Source: Arctopsyche grandis (taxonomy: Eukaryota; Arthropoda; Insecta; Trichoptera; Hydropsychidae). From it: a DNA stretch of 64,000 nt. Position 1 is the stretch's first letter. Each line of letters begins with the position of its first letter. The position numbers were made by a program, and so were the translations under genes. The DNA lies in assembly GCF_051622035.1 (NCBI RefSeq), contig NC_135359.1:21424001-21488000 (forward strand), given 5' to 3'. Of the stretch, positions 1 through 13,679 are shown in pieces. Under the pieces are notes generated by a model, which saw nothing but the letters and a program-made list of their open reading frames with translations, did no database searches and had not been told where the DNA came from.

Positions 1-2129
1 ATATTTTAAAATACGACTCAATTTATATTTTCTTGCATATGTAATACAAAACACGCGTTAGATGTAAAATTTTAGCAAATTCTCCAGAAATGATATGCAT
101 ATTTGAAGTTAGGTAAATGCACACGTACAATGCTCGTGCTCTATTTTCGCCGAGATGCAATTTGAATCCGGAAATATAAATTAATTCAGTTGAACGTTGT
201 TGTTTTTGACGCCGTCTATTTTCAATACATGACCAGTAGTAGACTTGGGTTGTGTTTAAAATTATATTAGCATTGTTCGTTCTTGACATTGATTTTACCT
301 ATGCGTGATGTTTGACTTGAAAACTTTGGTAATTTACATTAAAATATCAATGTACGTGTAGTAATAAACACCTGTTGCATTATTTATATAAAATTACATG
401 ATCGCATGTTTACAACTTCGACGAGTATTTTCGAAAATACATAAATGTGTCGTCTTTCACTTGTGAAAATCCCCTTGATCTCGTTGCACAGAGTGAATCT
501 TGGGCGCTTTAATTTAAATACGAAACACGGACTGCTTTTAATTGTCTAATAAATTAAAAACGCTTATACTTTTATGAAAATTTATGTCATCTCTTGTGCT
601 ACACGCTGAAACGTTGGACCCAATTTAACGTGAACATTAATCACCCGAAAATATTTTAACATGTGCACGCGACCGTGCGAATTCGAATCTGCGTACATAT
701 CGAAATAACATCATACGTTCATATCAGAATGTAGTATAGCTATAGTTTTGAAATTGAAATTCTTGAAATATTATATTAACCCTCCCTCACTGAAGTGGGG
801 TATGCAAGTGCCCCAATTTTTACGTTTTTATTCGTAATAACTATGTGGTTTTCAAAGCTATACATCCTAAATTTCTTGTATTCCTAGAATGAACTACAAG
901 AAATTTATTTTAATAGATTTTGTATGATTCAGAAAAGGGGTACATCGTAAAAAATACATTTATATATTTCTACGTTCCAAAGTATGTTTTAAAGGCGGTA
1001 GCGATAAGTCATGTTTTTGACTGTTCGCTTGCATATTCTTCTTGATCGATGAACCAATACGAGAGAAAGACACAGATATATTTTCGTCCCTTTTGGCGCG
1101 TGGTATTGAGTCATGCAGTCGCTTGTTGGCCTTACCTATGTGTGTTTGCATGTTGATGCTTGTCGTTATTTTTTAATACAAAAATAGTCAAAAACATGCT
1201 ACAGGACTAAAACTTTTTTTATGTCGATGTATATAATGATTAATAAGATATATAATGTAAATTGAACCCATTTGTATTGAGAAAAGCTGTATTTTGATTA
1301 AAAAATACTGGGGTCTTACTGGTTCGGGACACTCTTTCTATCTCGACGCTCCGTCCTTCAAATGTTAAATAACAGAGGCCTTTATATTTTGATATCTCGA
1401 CTTGATACACATATGTATGTATAGGTAAATTTGAACATTGAATATTCGTACATACCTATTGTCTTTTAAAAAAGACACTTAACAAAATTGCTATGAGTAG
1501 GTACGTAGTTTTTTTTTAGATAGTTTTACACATGTAAAAAAACTGCTAGCACGCCTAATCTATACTGTCGGGATCCAGGGAAAAACTCTCCACCTGGAAT
1601 ATTTTTGGTGATATTTATCCTTGTATTGACATGGGTTTGATAAACATATACAGTGATCGGTAACGGTAATTCCATATTTGTCGAAATGTAGGAGAAACTT
1701 GTCGAAATAACAAAATCCTACGAATAAAAGCACAGCACGTACCGGCAACTGAACGTACCAGCCAGTACGGAAAGTATTCTTCGATACATTCATATATTCT
1801 ATTGGCGCATGCGCATTCCCTAATTCATATACGTCCATATATAATGTACCAAAGAATACTTTCCGTAAATTTTGCTTGCGTAGAATTACCGGTAGATACG
1901 TGCTGCGGTGATATGAACTTTAACAATGACATGAAAACACAGCTGCCGATCACAGCTGGAAACCATGAGCACGTCCATGCCGCACGATTCAGTGTGTTCT
2001 AACCATAACTTCATAGTTATCATTCCAGATCCAGATCATCATAGTTATCATTACAGAAATATTTTCCAACATCTCTACTATGTTAAAATTTATTAAGTAT
2101 AAAAAGTAAAATATTGATATATAATTTTA
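1..2129. other. Upstream AT-rich DNA, no gene seen
   Basis: I see no convincing exon, RNA gene or complete mobile element. The open frames are short and have no protein-like composition. Short ATACATATGTAT-type runs of the kind common throughout the window are present. Confidence 0.6.
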
Positions 2130-2134
2130 TTGTA

Positions 2135-2640
2135 CGGCCTCATACTGTATACTGCGCTACAGTGCTCAATCTATTTAGTGGTTTGTGTATTGATAAACTG
2201 CAGAAAGTGCAGAATAGAGCAATGCGTGCAATTTTGAATGTGAGGAAACGTAAGAATGTAAGAAGTATGTAAGATGAATTGAAATGGTTGGACATTAGAA
2301 ATAGTCTTAAAGTAAGCACATTAAAGTTTATATATAAGCTAGAAAAGAATCTGTTACCCAAATATTTTAATAATCATATAGTAAGGAATAGAGATATACA
2401 TAATTATAAAACGAGAAATAGGAATAAATTAATTATAGGTAGAGTTAAGAAAGCTAAAACTGCAGGAGGTGTTTTTAACAGAGGTGTTCAAATGTATAAT
2501 GCCCTTCCTGAAAGCATTAGAAGTTCTAATAACATTGATGCTTTCTTGGAGGGTGTTAATGGATACCTTTGTGGAAGATGATTTATAATTTTTTGTTGTT
2601 ATTTTGTGTTATGTATTAGCAGTTTGCTATATAAATAAAT
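2135..2640 (+). mobile_element. LINE 3' end, reverse-transcriptase C-terminal remnant
   Basis: Translated in frame, the segment reads as the C-terminal tail typical of insect non-LTR retrotransposons: LQKVQNRAMRAIL, a stop codon, then LKWLDIRNSLK, LLPKYFNN, then a lysine/arginine-rich stretch and MYNALPESIR. The last 100 codons (2279-2581) are open and end at TGA. They are followed by a short AT-rich 3' UTR and an ATAAATAAATAAATG tail, as expected for 3' poly-repeat LINE ends. The in-frame stop near 2271 and the absence of any upstream RT core show it is a 5'-truncated dead copy. The clade (CR1/Jockey-like) is inferred from the tail motifs only. Confidence 0.75.
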
Positions 2641-2989
2641 AAATGTTACGACTTATCTCAACTTTTAATTCAGTACTTACTAAATGCAAATAGAATAAAA
2701 TCATTATCCTAGGATTTTCGAATGAAAAGGTTTTGGTTTCATTACATACATACATATGCATAGCTGTATATGTATTACATTACATGGCTGTAACATTACA
2801 TAGCTGTAATAAACATAAAATTATTAATCTTATTCAAAATTGATGTCAAATTATATTCAAGTATAGAAACAAAGAGTTCATTTAAGGAGAATTGGTGAAA
2901 CCAGGCCCGCTAGTATGTAGGATCAAGATGCGAGGGATTTTTAATGTTGTATGCAGATTAGACAAAACAGCGTTTATTAGTCTAAAGCC

Positions 2990-3109
2990 CGGACCCTGAG
3001 GGGGCCGTTTATTATTCAAATGGTGTAAATGCATTGTTAAAGGTTTGCCGAACCTTTTTTACAAAGCATTTACAACAATTGAACAATAAACGGCACGCTT
3101 CCGGTTCTA
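2990..3109. mobile_element. Hairpin MITE, copy A
   Basis: About 120 bp, palindromic. The outer arm ATTATTCAA pairs with TTGAACAAT, then TGTAAATGC pairs with GCATTTACA, and the centre AAAGGTTTGCCGAACCTTT folds on itself. GC-rich ends (GGACC / GGTTC) flank it. The same structure recurs at 16337, 30530, 60141 and 62656, so it is a dispersed repeat. Confidence 0.75.
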
Positions 3110-5989
3110 CCTCTACATGTATTTACGTTCGGTCTGCCAAAGGGCAAGTGCCCCATATACAGTTACACGCTAGGTAGTACACAAACACTCCGTCTATACA
3201 CACTAGGCACGTTCGCTCTGCACGCTAAAACATCTTATCTATGTACCTATAATACATATATCCTGTATTATTTTCTCTTTAATTTTTTTTTTTTTTTGCG
3301 GAACATGTTTAGCGCGTTATTGGAGGGTTTTCTACAGTTAGCAAGAAATACATATATATTTTTCTTTAGATTGAATGCATTTTTTTGAAATTTTTTACAG
3401 ATATATAAAAATAAATAACTAAAAATATTCTCATCTATTTAGATTGATTAAGTTTTTGAGCGTGCTCTGTCTTGAAAATAAAAAAAATACAAACGCGCCG
3501 TGTTATCAGAAACATGTCGAATAGTAATCGACAAACAACACGTACACATGTACATACATATGTATGTATAATACATGCATACAAATTTACCGGTCCTTCT
3601 TTGACAATTTAATGTTTCATTATTATTAATTAGCGTAAGCTGTCCCATTTAGCGTCCACGCTAATCCCCAGATACGGGTGGCATGATTGTATTAAATGCC
3701 ATGGTACTAATTAATGATCTCATCTCCACCAATGTCAACCATATGACTGGACTAGATCATGAGTGTTATTGTGGTTAGCTTTACTCACTGTTATGAAAAA
3801 TACATTTAATATATATCCAAAGTTAGCCACTAATTTTACGATTCCGCGAAAATGTTACTTCCGATAGATAAAACCAGCTATATCAAACAAACCGTCAATT
3901 TATTCTTCAGTCAATTTTCCCGTAAACCACTAGCGATTGGAATCTTAGAATTTGGTACTCTTTATAAATCCCAGAAAGCGTGCCAAAATATTCGAGCAGT
4001 TGATTAGAAAATAAACACTATTTCGTTGAATGTCGTTTTAAACGTTTCGTGAGTTTGTTCTCAGTTTTTATCGCTTCTGTTGTAGTATTGCTGGCCGCCT
4101 CAATATTCTACGAAGCAAATTTAAATGCATGTGGTAAACAATGCATGATCTAGTTTTGGGTCTTATCACATGTGATTGAGAGGAGCATTGCGGGTATCGA
4201 CCCCTGCTATGGGTTTAACAACTTCTACAATGCGTCATATAGCAATTCCACTGACTAAATACTACCCTGACTCATTTAGTCTCATTTCAGAGTTAAACTT
4301 CGAGATTTCACATGTGTTGTGCATCTAAATTCTTTTTTTTATCATCATTTTTACTTGTTCACTAATTGCACTTGAGCGTCAAGCGAGCACATGTTTTTAT
4401 GCTTTTGTATTTTGGTTTTTACGCATTCGACTTATGTATTTCTTGGAATTTAAACATAAGAAGGTTAACTAAATATTGCTGCCTCAGGTCACACAAAGGT
4501 TAATAGCCAACTTAACTAGCTTTTAGTATCCAAATTTTACTTGGTTAATGTTTGTTGTAATGTTTTTATTAACTAGCCTACCGATTGAGAGGTCAAATCT
4601 GACAAGTTTACAAGCGGATTTGTATAAATCATAGCGACAGCTTTAACGTAGACCAATTAAAAATTCTTTCGTTCGTGTTTCAGTTGGTTCCTAGAAAATA
4701 TCGGTTTGACATCTCGTAAGCCAACTCTTCTTCAGTCGAGCGTTGTCTCAAAATAGTTATATCTTTACTAGTTTGTCTTGTTTCTTCTATTTTCGTCACA
4801 GTTTTCAATCGTCTGAAGTGGATACACTCGACTTTATATACACGTATACTCTTTGAGTGCATCTCCTGTCTGCAGCGCTGATCAAAACTGATTACTTCGT
4901 ACATTATGGTGGTACCTCTTGAACTCTTGATCCGCTAGATGTGCTAACTGCCACATCATCAGCGTGAGGAATTGCTTCGTTATGATTTTCCATCACTGAA
5001 CTAGATTTGTATCCATCTCACCTCTGGGGTCACATAGTGCGTATTGACTTCAGTGTTGAAGTCAGATTTATCGTTGGCATGGTGAGGTTGTTTGCTTCGG
5101 ACTCGTTTCGAATGAGAATAGTTTCGATGCGCGGATTAAAAGTTTTTAACCCCCTTTGATATTAATGGGGCCGTGTGTTCGGGATAGATTTGTTTCTACT
5201 GAAAGAAAGAGGTTAATGCCAGGAAGTGTAAAAGGGTTTTGTCGGCGAACTCGAGGTTTAATATATGTGCAGAGGAAATGATCAATCAAAAGTTTGTTCG
5301 CCTTTGTTTTTATTGGCCTCATCGTCGTCGGTGAGAATTCTAAATAATAACACTCCCCGTGATTATAATATAATGCATGAAAATGAAAAATGGCAAGATT
5401 TTTCTTATTTTTGGACACGGCAACTTCAAATGAAATCTACAGTAATGACACACAAAAGAACCTATATGTCAAACTTCGTAGAACTTTCCACGTTTGTAAT
5501 CTAAACGTATTCGAGTGGACTAATTGAATACTCGAATACACAAGTTTGCGTCATGATTTTTCTTCAAATCTAACTTGACCCTTTCTGTTGTATGATTATA
5601 CATTTAGTTCTGGAACACTTGGTCAAAAGTTTGGCAAACCATTTAAGGGAACCCTCAACTATTTCCATAAATTATACCATACCGAGAGCTAAACTTGTGT
5701 TTATTTACTGATTTTAGTCTTCCTCTTAAGTCAACCCATATTTTATGTATTATACCGCAGTGGCATTACAGAGTGATCCAATGCGCCATTGTGGCCAAAC
5801 GTATTCGTTACATTTATTTATTTATTTTACAGATAGGCACCTATATATTTTTACTTTATCTATGGATGTACGTAGTAAAAATAGATGAAGTTTTGTGATA
5901 ATTTTGCATTAAACACGTTATCTACATATAGTCAAACATTGTACGGAAGTATTTTAAGTATAATGCCAGGCAAATAAAAATATCAATTA
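3110..5989. other. No gene seen
   Basis: AT-rich sequence with no supported exon or complete element. A poly(T) run lies near 3283. ORFs here are under 95 codons and overlap on both strands, as expected by chance. Confidence 0.55.
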
Positions 5990-6262
5990 ACATCAACGGG
6001 GACATATGTGGTCAAATTTGCAGCATTTTATACAGATCAGCGAAATTTGAGATGCTGAAAACTCGAAATTTTTCGAGAAATGGGTACAGGTTGTCAATTT
6101 GTTGGAACCGTTTCAATGAAAATCAGACAAATTGACAAATTCTGATAGGAAACGATCGACCTGGATTCACACATCCGAGTCTGGCCAGCTGCAACCGGTG
6201 GGATTGAACCCATGACCACTTTGTTCGAAAGCATTATATGCTAACCACTAGTTTGACTAGTT
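5990..6262 (-). mobile_element. tRNA-derived SINE, minus-strand copy
   Basis: On the minus strand this begins with a tRNA-like head at about 6185-6262: A-box GTGGTTAGCATATAATGC, B-box-like GGTTCAATCCCACCGG and closing GCAGCTGG. It continues with the family body (CGTTTCC, then TCAGAATTTGTCAA, then AACGGTTCCAAC) and ends near an AAATTTGCAGCATTTT stretch. It matches the better preserved plus-strand copy starting at 44147. Degeneration of the tRNA arms shows it is not a functional tRNA. Confidence 0.75.
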
Positions 6263-6364
6263 CATGTATAAGAGTACGAAACAATGTCAAGTCACGTTGT
6301 AGTATTAAGCCGCAACCACCCATTTGACTCGCAGATTAAAGTAAATAACTTATTATATGTATAA

Positions 6365-6629
6365 ACACACCTTAAGCGGGTCACGTAGTACTACGTTTCA
6401 TATGAGCTTGACGAGAAATGCGGGATACATAGTATTACGTTTGATATTGGTTCATCGCGGAAGGCGGGATACGTAGTACTACGTTTATTCTGATAGTATA
6501 TGGAGATTTTTTTTATATGAGTTTGAATGTTGAGCGATTTTTATAATCTATTGTATTTATTCGCGCAGCCTTGTGATTTTGCCCCGTACCGCTAGTCGCC
6601 GCAAAAAAATTCGCCCGCTTAAGGTGTGT
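6365..6629. mobile_element. Harbinger-like MITE with internal 44 bp repeats
   Basis: Terminal inverted repeats ACACACCTTAAGCGGG and CCCGCTTAAGGTGTGT are perfect over 16 bp and are flanked by TAA on both sides (6362-6364 and 6630-6632). A 3 bp TWA target duplication is the hallmark of PIF/Harbinger elements. Inside the left end, the palindrome ACGTAGTACTACGT at 6383 recurs at 6427 (two substitutions) and 6471, a 44 bp period. There is no transposase ORF, so the element is non-autonomous. Confidence 0.75.
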
Positions 6630-8288
6630 TAAGAAATTATCTTAGAAAATAATAAATTCTTTAATTCTTTAATCGGAGGTGGTGAAAAAAATATGAAATA
6701 AGTGGGCATTTGTAGATAATTGAGTAGTATGACAATCTGAACCCCTCTGTTTGGCAGCTCACTATCGATTGATTAAACACCTGTAAAATTTCCAAGTAGA
6801 TTTTGAAGCAATGCTTCCACCTTGCTCAACACTTTTTTTTATTTTTGTAAATAAATTGTTGATTACTTGCATTGGCAACGTCCGCAAATTTCGATTTCTA
6901 CACGACGCGCCATTACCTATTCTTGCACATGTTGAATATTTATGCGCTCGTCGAACCATCATCGAACATACATATGCTAACAAGGAATGTTTAAACGTGA
7001 TATTGCTTGTGCACTATCAAATCAAATTCTCCACAATGGTCGATTAATGCGTTATAATATACCTATATACGAAACCGTTCGGATTGAAAGGTGTTTCTTT
7101 AGAAAATGGGCACCTATCTATCTTCCACTGATAGGACCGTAGGACGTCTGCAACGTGACCAGTCTCTCCGCAGGCAGGTGTTGGGCATTTGCATCGGATG
7201 CACCCATGCACCTGGCCTCCGTGACATCCGACTGATTTTTTTCCTGCTTATTAATTTTCCCTCGTGTGCGTAGGGACGCCTCCTTATAAAATGATCTCTT
7301 CGTACAAAGGGGAAAACGAAACAATGCCTGGCCTCTCAAATTAAAGTTTGCGAACCGGCTCTTTACTGTAAGTGTCCTCCGGAAACTCTTCAGACTGTTC
7401 CTAATTGCAATAGTTCCAGGGAAATACTTAAAATAAACTTCAAGGAAAATTTTGTATTGAAATGCAAAGCATGTAATATTCGAATGTACGTACTTGAACA
7501 ATGTCGATTGGTATTACAGGACATACATATATACATTGTTTTTTATGGTTGTAGGAATTGTAGAAAAAGGAACGTCTTTGTATGTTACGAATAAAGATGT
7601 ATACGCTAGGACGTCGTTGTTAGAACGGATGTATTCAATTTACTTTAGTTGTCCGAATCACATGAATACTTTCAATCGTGTTCACATTTCAAATGTAAAA
7701 TCTACCCCTGCATAAAGGGATGGTACGTCAGTTCGATGAGTATGTGTAGTATGTAGCGCTGTTTATCTCATGTTTTTTTGTTTTAAAATTGAAAGTCTAT
7801 TTAAATTTATCGAATCAGTTCAACAAATGTGATACTCGCATTTCTTCAAAAGCTCTCAGATTGCTTGAGAAAAAAATCCAAGGAAAATGTATCTGGATGT
7901 ATGGATGTATTGTATAATAAATATTGGAAACGCTGGTGTGTAACTCTGAAGAATATTGAGCGATGTTTCCAATTGATATATTATTTTATCTGTATTTTTT
8001 TTAATGATGAATCATATTTCATCAGATAAAAATGCGATTTTGTTTGTCTCGAGAAGTATCGAAAAACACGGACGAAAATATCTGAGATTTCGATCGTAAT
8101 TACATATTGTTTACGGTCGAAAGGGTACCAGGAAAGCTCTCAGAAAGCTCGCATTAACTCATCACGACTATTTTGATCGTAAGCAATTTTGGATTCACCA
8201 AAAGCTTTCCTCTGCAATGAAACTTATTTTAATATATGTATAAGATAATGCAGGCCATATATGTATGTATAAGAATTTATGTATATTG
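6630..8288. other. No gene seen; a GC-richer patch at 7120-7340
   Basis: Mostly AT-rich. A patch at 7120-7340 is GC-richer and open on the minus strand, but shows no start context, splice-supported structure or known motif. Confidence 0.5.
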
Positions 8289-8716
8289 CAGTCCAAGTGT
8301 ACATTTCGTTCGTTTATGAACATACTAGTTTGTTGATAAACGAACCAATCTGACTAGTTATGGTTTACCTAAAAGAACAAATTCAAAAACGAACTATGTA
8401 TCTATGTTGTTTGTTCTTGCACAAATTATTAAGTTTAAGTAAACTCAGCCGTTTGTACTATCCTCTATGTATTTATGTATGCTTACCCTGGATTGCAATA
8501 TTTTAAAAATGAGCGGAAACAGGAATTATAGTAACGTTGTAATTTTGTCTCCGTAGGATTTCCCTTTTAAATACTTGCCGTTTTGATATCTCAAAGGTTT
8601 TGACAGCTAAAAGTTTCGTGCGACACCTAGTGAGTCTATTTGAAGATAGCTTTAGACTGTTAGCACGTAAACTAAAACCAATAGTTCGCGTATGAACAAA
8701 CTAGTATGTTCATGAA
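8289..8716. mobile_element. Tc1/mariner-type MITE, copy 1 (right end decayed)
   Basis: It starts CAGTCCAAGTGTACATTTCG and carries an inner terminal motif TATGAACATACTAGTTTG, whose inverse GAACAAACTAGTATGTTCAT lies at the far end. The 300 bp interior (for example TCTCAAAGGTTTTGACAGC) is shared with the complete copy at 39122-39559. No ORF is present. Confidence 0.7.
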
Positions 8717-11700
8717 TACACCGGAATTAATATTTATACATAAATATATTTTCAAATCAATGAAAGTGTCTCAAAAGCCGTGACAAAGTATTCAGTCAAA
8801 AAAAAAAAAAACAACAGATAGCAATCATCAATTTTCAAACCCCAATATAGTGAGTGTATTTACTTGTCGGGTTTCAATTCCAAGAAAAAATTATTTCGTT
8901 TTACAATAGGGTTGCAAATCACGTGGAAATCGCGGGGCTTTCACGCTCAATGCACACAAGTGCATATTCGAGTAGAAAGGGGAAACTTTCGTGATTGACA
9001 GGTAAAATTGATCAATAAACCGCACATATACGCGTTTTATGTGTTATATCTAGATAATTTACTGGTAAATTTCTTGGGTAACTTGAGAGCACTTTCATAT
9101 TCTTATCACACTTTCACGATATTTTATGCGAGGCTCGTACCCTTTTTTTCCTCCCGGTTATTTCTTTGTCGTCTTTCTCTTTTTTCGAAGTAAAATTTTG
9201 AGAACTTTGCGCGAAAATATATGGTGTGTGAGCGTTGACCTCACAAGGCCGTCTTGGCAGGTGCATTCGTTCATAGTTGTTTATTTTTCGAACGTGGTTT
9301 TAGTCACTAAAATTTAGTGGCACTCCTATTACAGAATAATTTAATGACAATGCGTGTCCATTTAAATTATTAATAACAAGGTTTTCGGACAGACACGCTT
9401 AACTAAAAAAAATTGAATCGTTCTCATTGCATTTTGGAATTTATATGTGAATTTTTTTTCAATATAATGTATGCAAATGAATAAATTTGTATACTTGTAA
9501 GGACATTTTTTTTATATTTTTTTGTCGTTCGTGTTTTTATATTATTTGTAATTGAAACATTTTTCGTCGAACATATTATGGAGACATCTATGTGTGATTT
9601 TATAAAGGTATAAAAGTACAATATTTTTAACATAGATGTCACCAATGAATATGTAATTTAAAGATGTTTCTCAACAATCTCAACATAATTTTTGTACGTA
9701 TTAAATTTATAAACATTATTATTATTATCATCCCTACTGAATTATGAAACCATTTTTATTTAAGATGTATTTTTTTTAGTAGTTATATATGGATATATAC
9801 TTATTTTATCTCACGATAAATTATTTTATATTGCGATACGCATTTATTAGTAAGAGAGTATTTTTTCCCTCGAAAAAAGTCTTCATAAATGTGGTTAATA
9901 TTAGTCAATAATACAGTTCCTATTACGGATTGCAATACTGATAAATTTTAAAATTTACCTGTAATTACACGAAACTATTTTTATTGCAAATTAAGCACAT
10001 ATATAAGTACATATAAATACATATACATAATTACATAATATTACATTAAAAATCCATGCAAATAGCGTATTGTGGATTAGATAGTCTGGAATTTGTTTAT
10101 ATTCAGTATTAAATGTGGAAATTTCAAATTGATTAACACTGGCAAGAATGACCAACCAAATCATAATAAATATGATCAGATGGTTGTTTCAATTATTATC
10201 GAAACTTTAAAATGGTCCAAACTTTAAATAATTAAATATGATTGGTTAAAAATAAAATTAAAATTATTTATCATTACGAATTTCCTTAAATGCAAGTATG
10301 TATATGACATTATTCACCTGAGATTTATTTTTAATTATTTATGATTCAATCTAGGTCAAAGTTTTTAGGAAAAGTAACATACAGTTATCTAAATCCACGA
10401 AAATAAACTTTTCCCATTTACCGGTAAATACCAGTATACCGGTATTAGGAAAAATCATTTACCGTTTACCGGTTTATGAAATTTGACGGTAAATTGCAAT
10501 CCCCAGTTCCTATGTATATGCACGTATTTGTTACGTATACATATATTTAAAATCTGCTTGATAATTTTTTTTAAATAAGCCTTCGGTAGGTGGAAATTTG
10601 TATAAATATATGTACACCATAGCGTCCAGTGCTAGGAATTTCGTATTCTCTTTCATATAAGGATATTCAATGTATCTATGCGCCAACGATGATTTCATAT
10701 TTATTAGATTCGAGCAAATGTTTGGTTGATTTTATACAATACTTAATATATTGAATGCCACAAATGTACCTACATTCATATTAATCGCATAGAAAGCTTT
10801 CGATCGTGTCTATGTTGTTTATTATGCGATTCTTTGATATGTTTACACACTGCTATTGTGTATCGTTCAGGTATTTCTCACATGTGTATACCTTTCAATG
10901 TGTGATTTTTTTTATGATCACGGTTAGTGTACTCTATTGTTTGCCTGCGGCAGCTGCCGACCAACATTTGTACCTGAGACTCTTTCGCATCGCGTTTTGC
11001 TTGACGAACCCTAAAAAATCATAGTAATTATGCCTTTGTGTCCATTTTGATTCTTACAATTAGTTCTGCCGGATCTTTGTTTCTTCTTGATCGTATTGAA
11101 ATTTATTTTTTATCGCGAATTGAACCATGTGGTTGTATGCAATTATTGATTCTTTTTTATATTATGTACCAAGAAAATGTACACAATTGCAATGTAATTT
11201 GCGCAAAAAACGTTATCTTACCGGATACTTGCTACCGAAAGGAAGTCGGTTATGCACGTAAATGTTGATAAAAATTTTAAGTAATTAAGAATTCCCTCGT
11301 CATTCATTTTGCTAGCGGGTAAAAAGAAAATCATTTATTATATCAATTTCTTAATGATTAAATTGTCGCTACATTTTCTTTTGTGGAGAATGAACGCTTA
11401 TTTCGCATCTGAAAGTATTTTATTGCGCATATATTTATAAGCGAAAGTAAAAATAAATAGTTGGAGTAAAATTTCACACCAGACATAACACATGGGAAAT
11501 TGTAATGGTTGTTTTAATGCATTTTTTTCGTTTCTGTTAAAAAAAAAGTGAAGGTGTTTGAACTCGTTCAATGCCAAAGATCATTGCGTATTATGATAAA
11601 GTTTTATATTGTTTAGTTTTGATTTTTTTTTCGTGAAAAACTAAACACTAAATCGAACAAATCGTCGATTACAATCTGACAAGTTATACAAAAAGGGGGA

Positions 11701-13679
11701 GATTAGTGTTAAATTTGTATGCAACGTCGTGTTATTTTATCGATCTGTTCTTTGTTCGACTTTTTCAGGGGATGTTTGTTCGCTTTAGTACATCTTTCAT
11801 ATAAGATTCTAACGGGGGAATCAAATTTAGTATCCAATTTTCGAACGTACACAGGATAATATCGATGATTAGAGTAATTATAGGGTTCGTTTTAATTGAA
11901 AATAACTAATGGACGGCTCGCCTCCCCTTTTTTTTACCAAGGGGAGCGTTACACGTTCTATTTACCTATGCACAGGGGGGAGATGTTACCGGTCACGTTT
12001 ATGGGGAAATTTCAAATGTATACGCTAGTTTTGAATTGCGTGAATTGCTTTCGGAGGATTCGTATGCTTATGGTCGTATGTGGAGCGGGTTTTAACCGGA
12101 AGTTCGAAAGAGGGGTTGGAACCTTGACGTTGGCACGCATGCGCGGGGGATGCTGCGTGGTCTTCACCTCTCCCACTCCATCACTTTTCGCCCCCCACCC
12201 TCATCGCTTTCATCTCGCCATTGAACAGTTAGTCGCGGTCTTCCGTTGCAGGCGGTTCGTGCTGCTTGTGCTTCTCTAATTCAAAATACTCACACACACA
12301 TATATGTAATTAATTCATATAATTTTTATATATGTATTGTGCAAGCTGATTGGGAAGCTTCTGTGTTTGTGATCGAAACAGTATGGGGGATGATATTTTT
12401 CGCACTCTCCATTCACGCATATATTGATATATTTGAAATTTTATTGATATTTTGATTGTTATATACATACAATAACATATACAAATAGTGATACATGATA
12501 AATGTGTAGCGGTCGGATATTGCCTTATATGGAAATTGCCGATTCCGTATCTGCATAAATCTTATAATATTTTCCAACGACTGATAATTATGATTTGAAA
12601 TCATTTCATAAGATATACTAATTACATACACACATTTGTATATACTGTTATTGTGCAACGTATCATTAATTACATATATTTTTTGTATCAATTTTGTATT
12701 TGACGTTTGTACTGGTTTCCATTTAGTACGTAGAATGTAATAATAATTGCCTTTTCAAATTGATTTATGTTTCATAAGCTGGTGTAATCTCTCGTACCAA
12801 TCTCCCAATTCCAATTGTCGTTCCCGAGGGTCTTGGGGGAGGGTGTCACAACCCTACGCGTTCGCTATATCTTTAAATTCAACTCATAATACCCGCAAGC
12901 CCTACAAAAAAATGTCGATAAAATTACACTCGACGTTATTGAGTCGAATTTGTGGTACATAATTCGGTAGTTCTGTAGATAATTCGATAATTATCCTTAT
13001 TTCCATACCGGTTTAACGTCTTCAAATTAACCCAAATTTTATTTTCCTACTAATGTCTCGGTTCTTTTTTTTCTATATCCTCGTTGCTTAATTATACGCT
13101 GCCTGAAAAGTGGAGTTAATCTACCGGATATTCGGAATCGTAGACAATGTCTTCCATTTACATTTTTTCTTCTTTAGCCTTTATAGTTTTCGGCGGTGTT
13201 TTTCAATTTATCATAGGTTTGTTTGCGTTCGGAACACGCAACCGAAAACAAGAATCTTCTTTCCGTCCATCCGTCTTCATTACCGGAATGTAAGCAGATT
13301 ATTTTCGGAATATCATTCATCTGAAGTGTAGAATTACAGCAAAGGAAGGAAAAGATACAATTTCTACTTCTTGGAATTATACTTTTTCGTTTCTTTTTCC
13401 TCCTCCCTCGCTGCCTACATTAAAACGCATTCGTTTACATAAAATTCTAACCAAGGGTGTATGTAAATCTGTGGCTTGGATCTAAAAGGTTCAAATTATG
13501 GGGGAATTGAATTCCATTTTCTGTAGCTGTCACTTTAAATGTGTCTATTAAAATTTTCTATTAATATCTATGTAGGTATATGTATATATATACAATTAGG
13601 ATGGAGTGCATTTGGGTGAATGAATGCCGTTTTTAAATCCAAAATGCCATTTTGCATGGAGAAAAAGATATTTGAACAA
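8717..13679. other. No gene seen; decayed CCGGTA-repeat patch and GC-rich island
   Basis: AT-rich DNA. The patch at 10420-10505 is dense in CCGGTA/TACCGG motifs and resembles the end of the 42001-42565 element. Two GC-richer patches lie at 11890-12290 and 13120-13330. No ORF looks like a real protein. Confidence 0.5.
11890..12285 (+). promoter_or_regulatory. GC/CpG-rich island, possible promoter or 5' exon
   Basis: This patch is clearly richer in CpG than its surroundings. It contains CGCATGCGC, a polypyrimidine block near 12160-12200 and an initiator-like ACAGTTAGTCGC near 12225. It sits 2.6 kb upstream of the srGAP start codon on the same strand, so it could be a transcription start region or non-coding leader exon. 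This is inference from base composition and position only. Confidence 0.25.

Noticed and set aside
6383..6484. A CRISPR-like array of regularly spaced palindromes.
   Set aside because: Only three units, inside a TAA-flanked transposon end, in eukaryotic DNA.
7118..7501. A 127-codon minus-strand frame in a GC-richer patch.
   Set aside because: No start context or motif; the downstream half is AT-rich and not protein-like.
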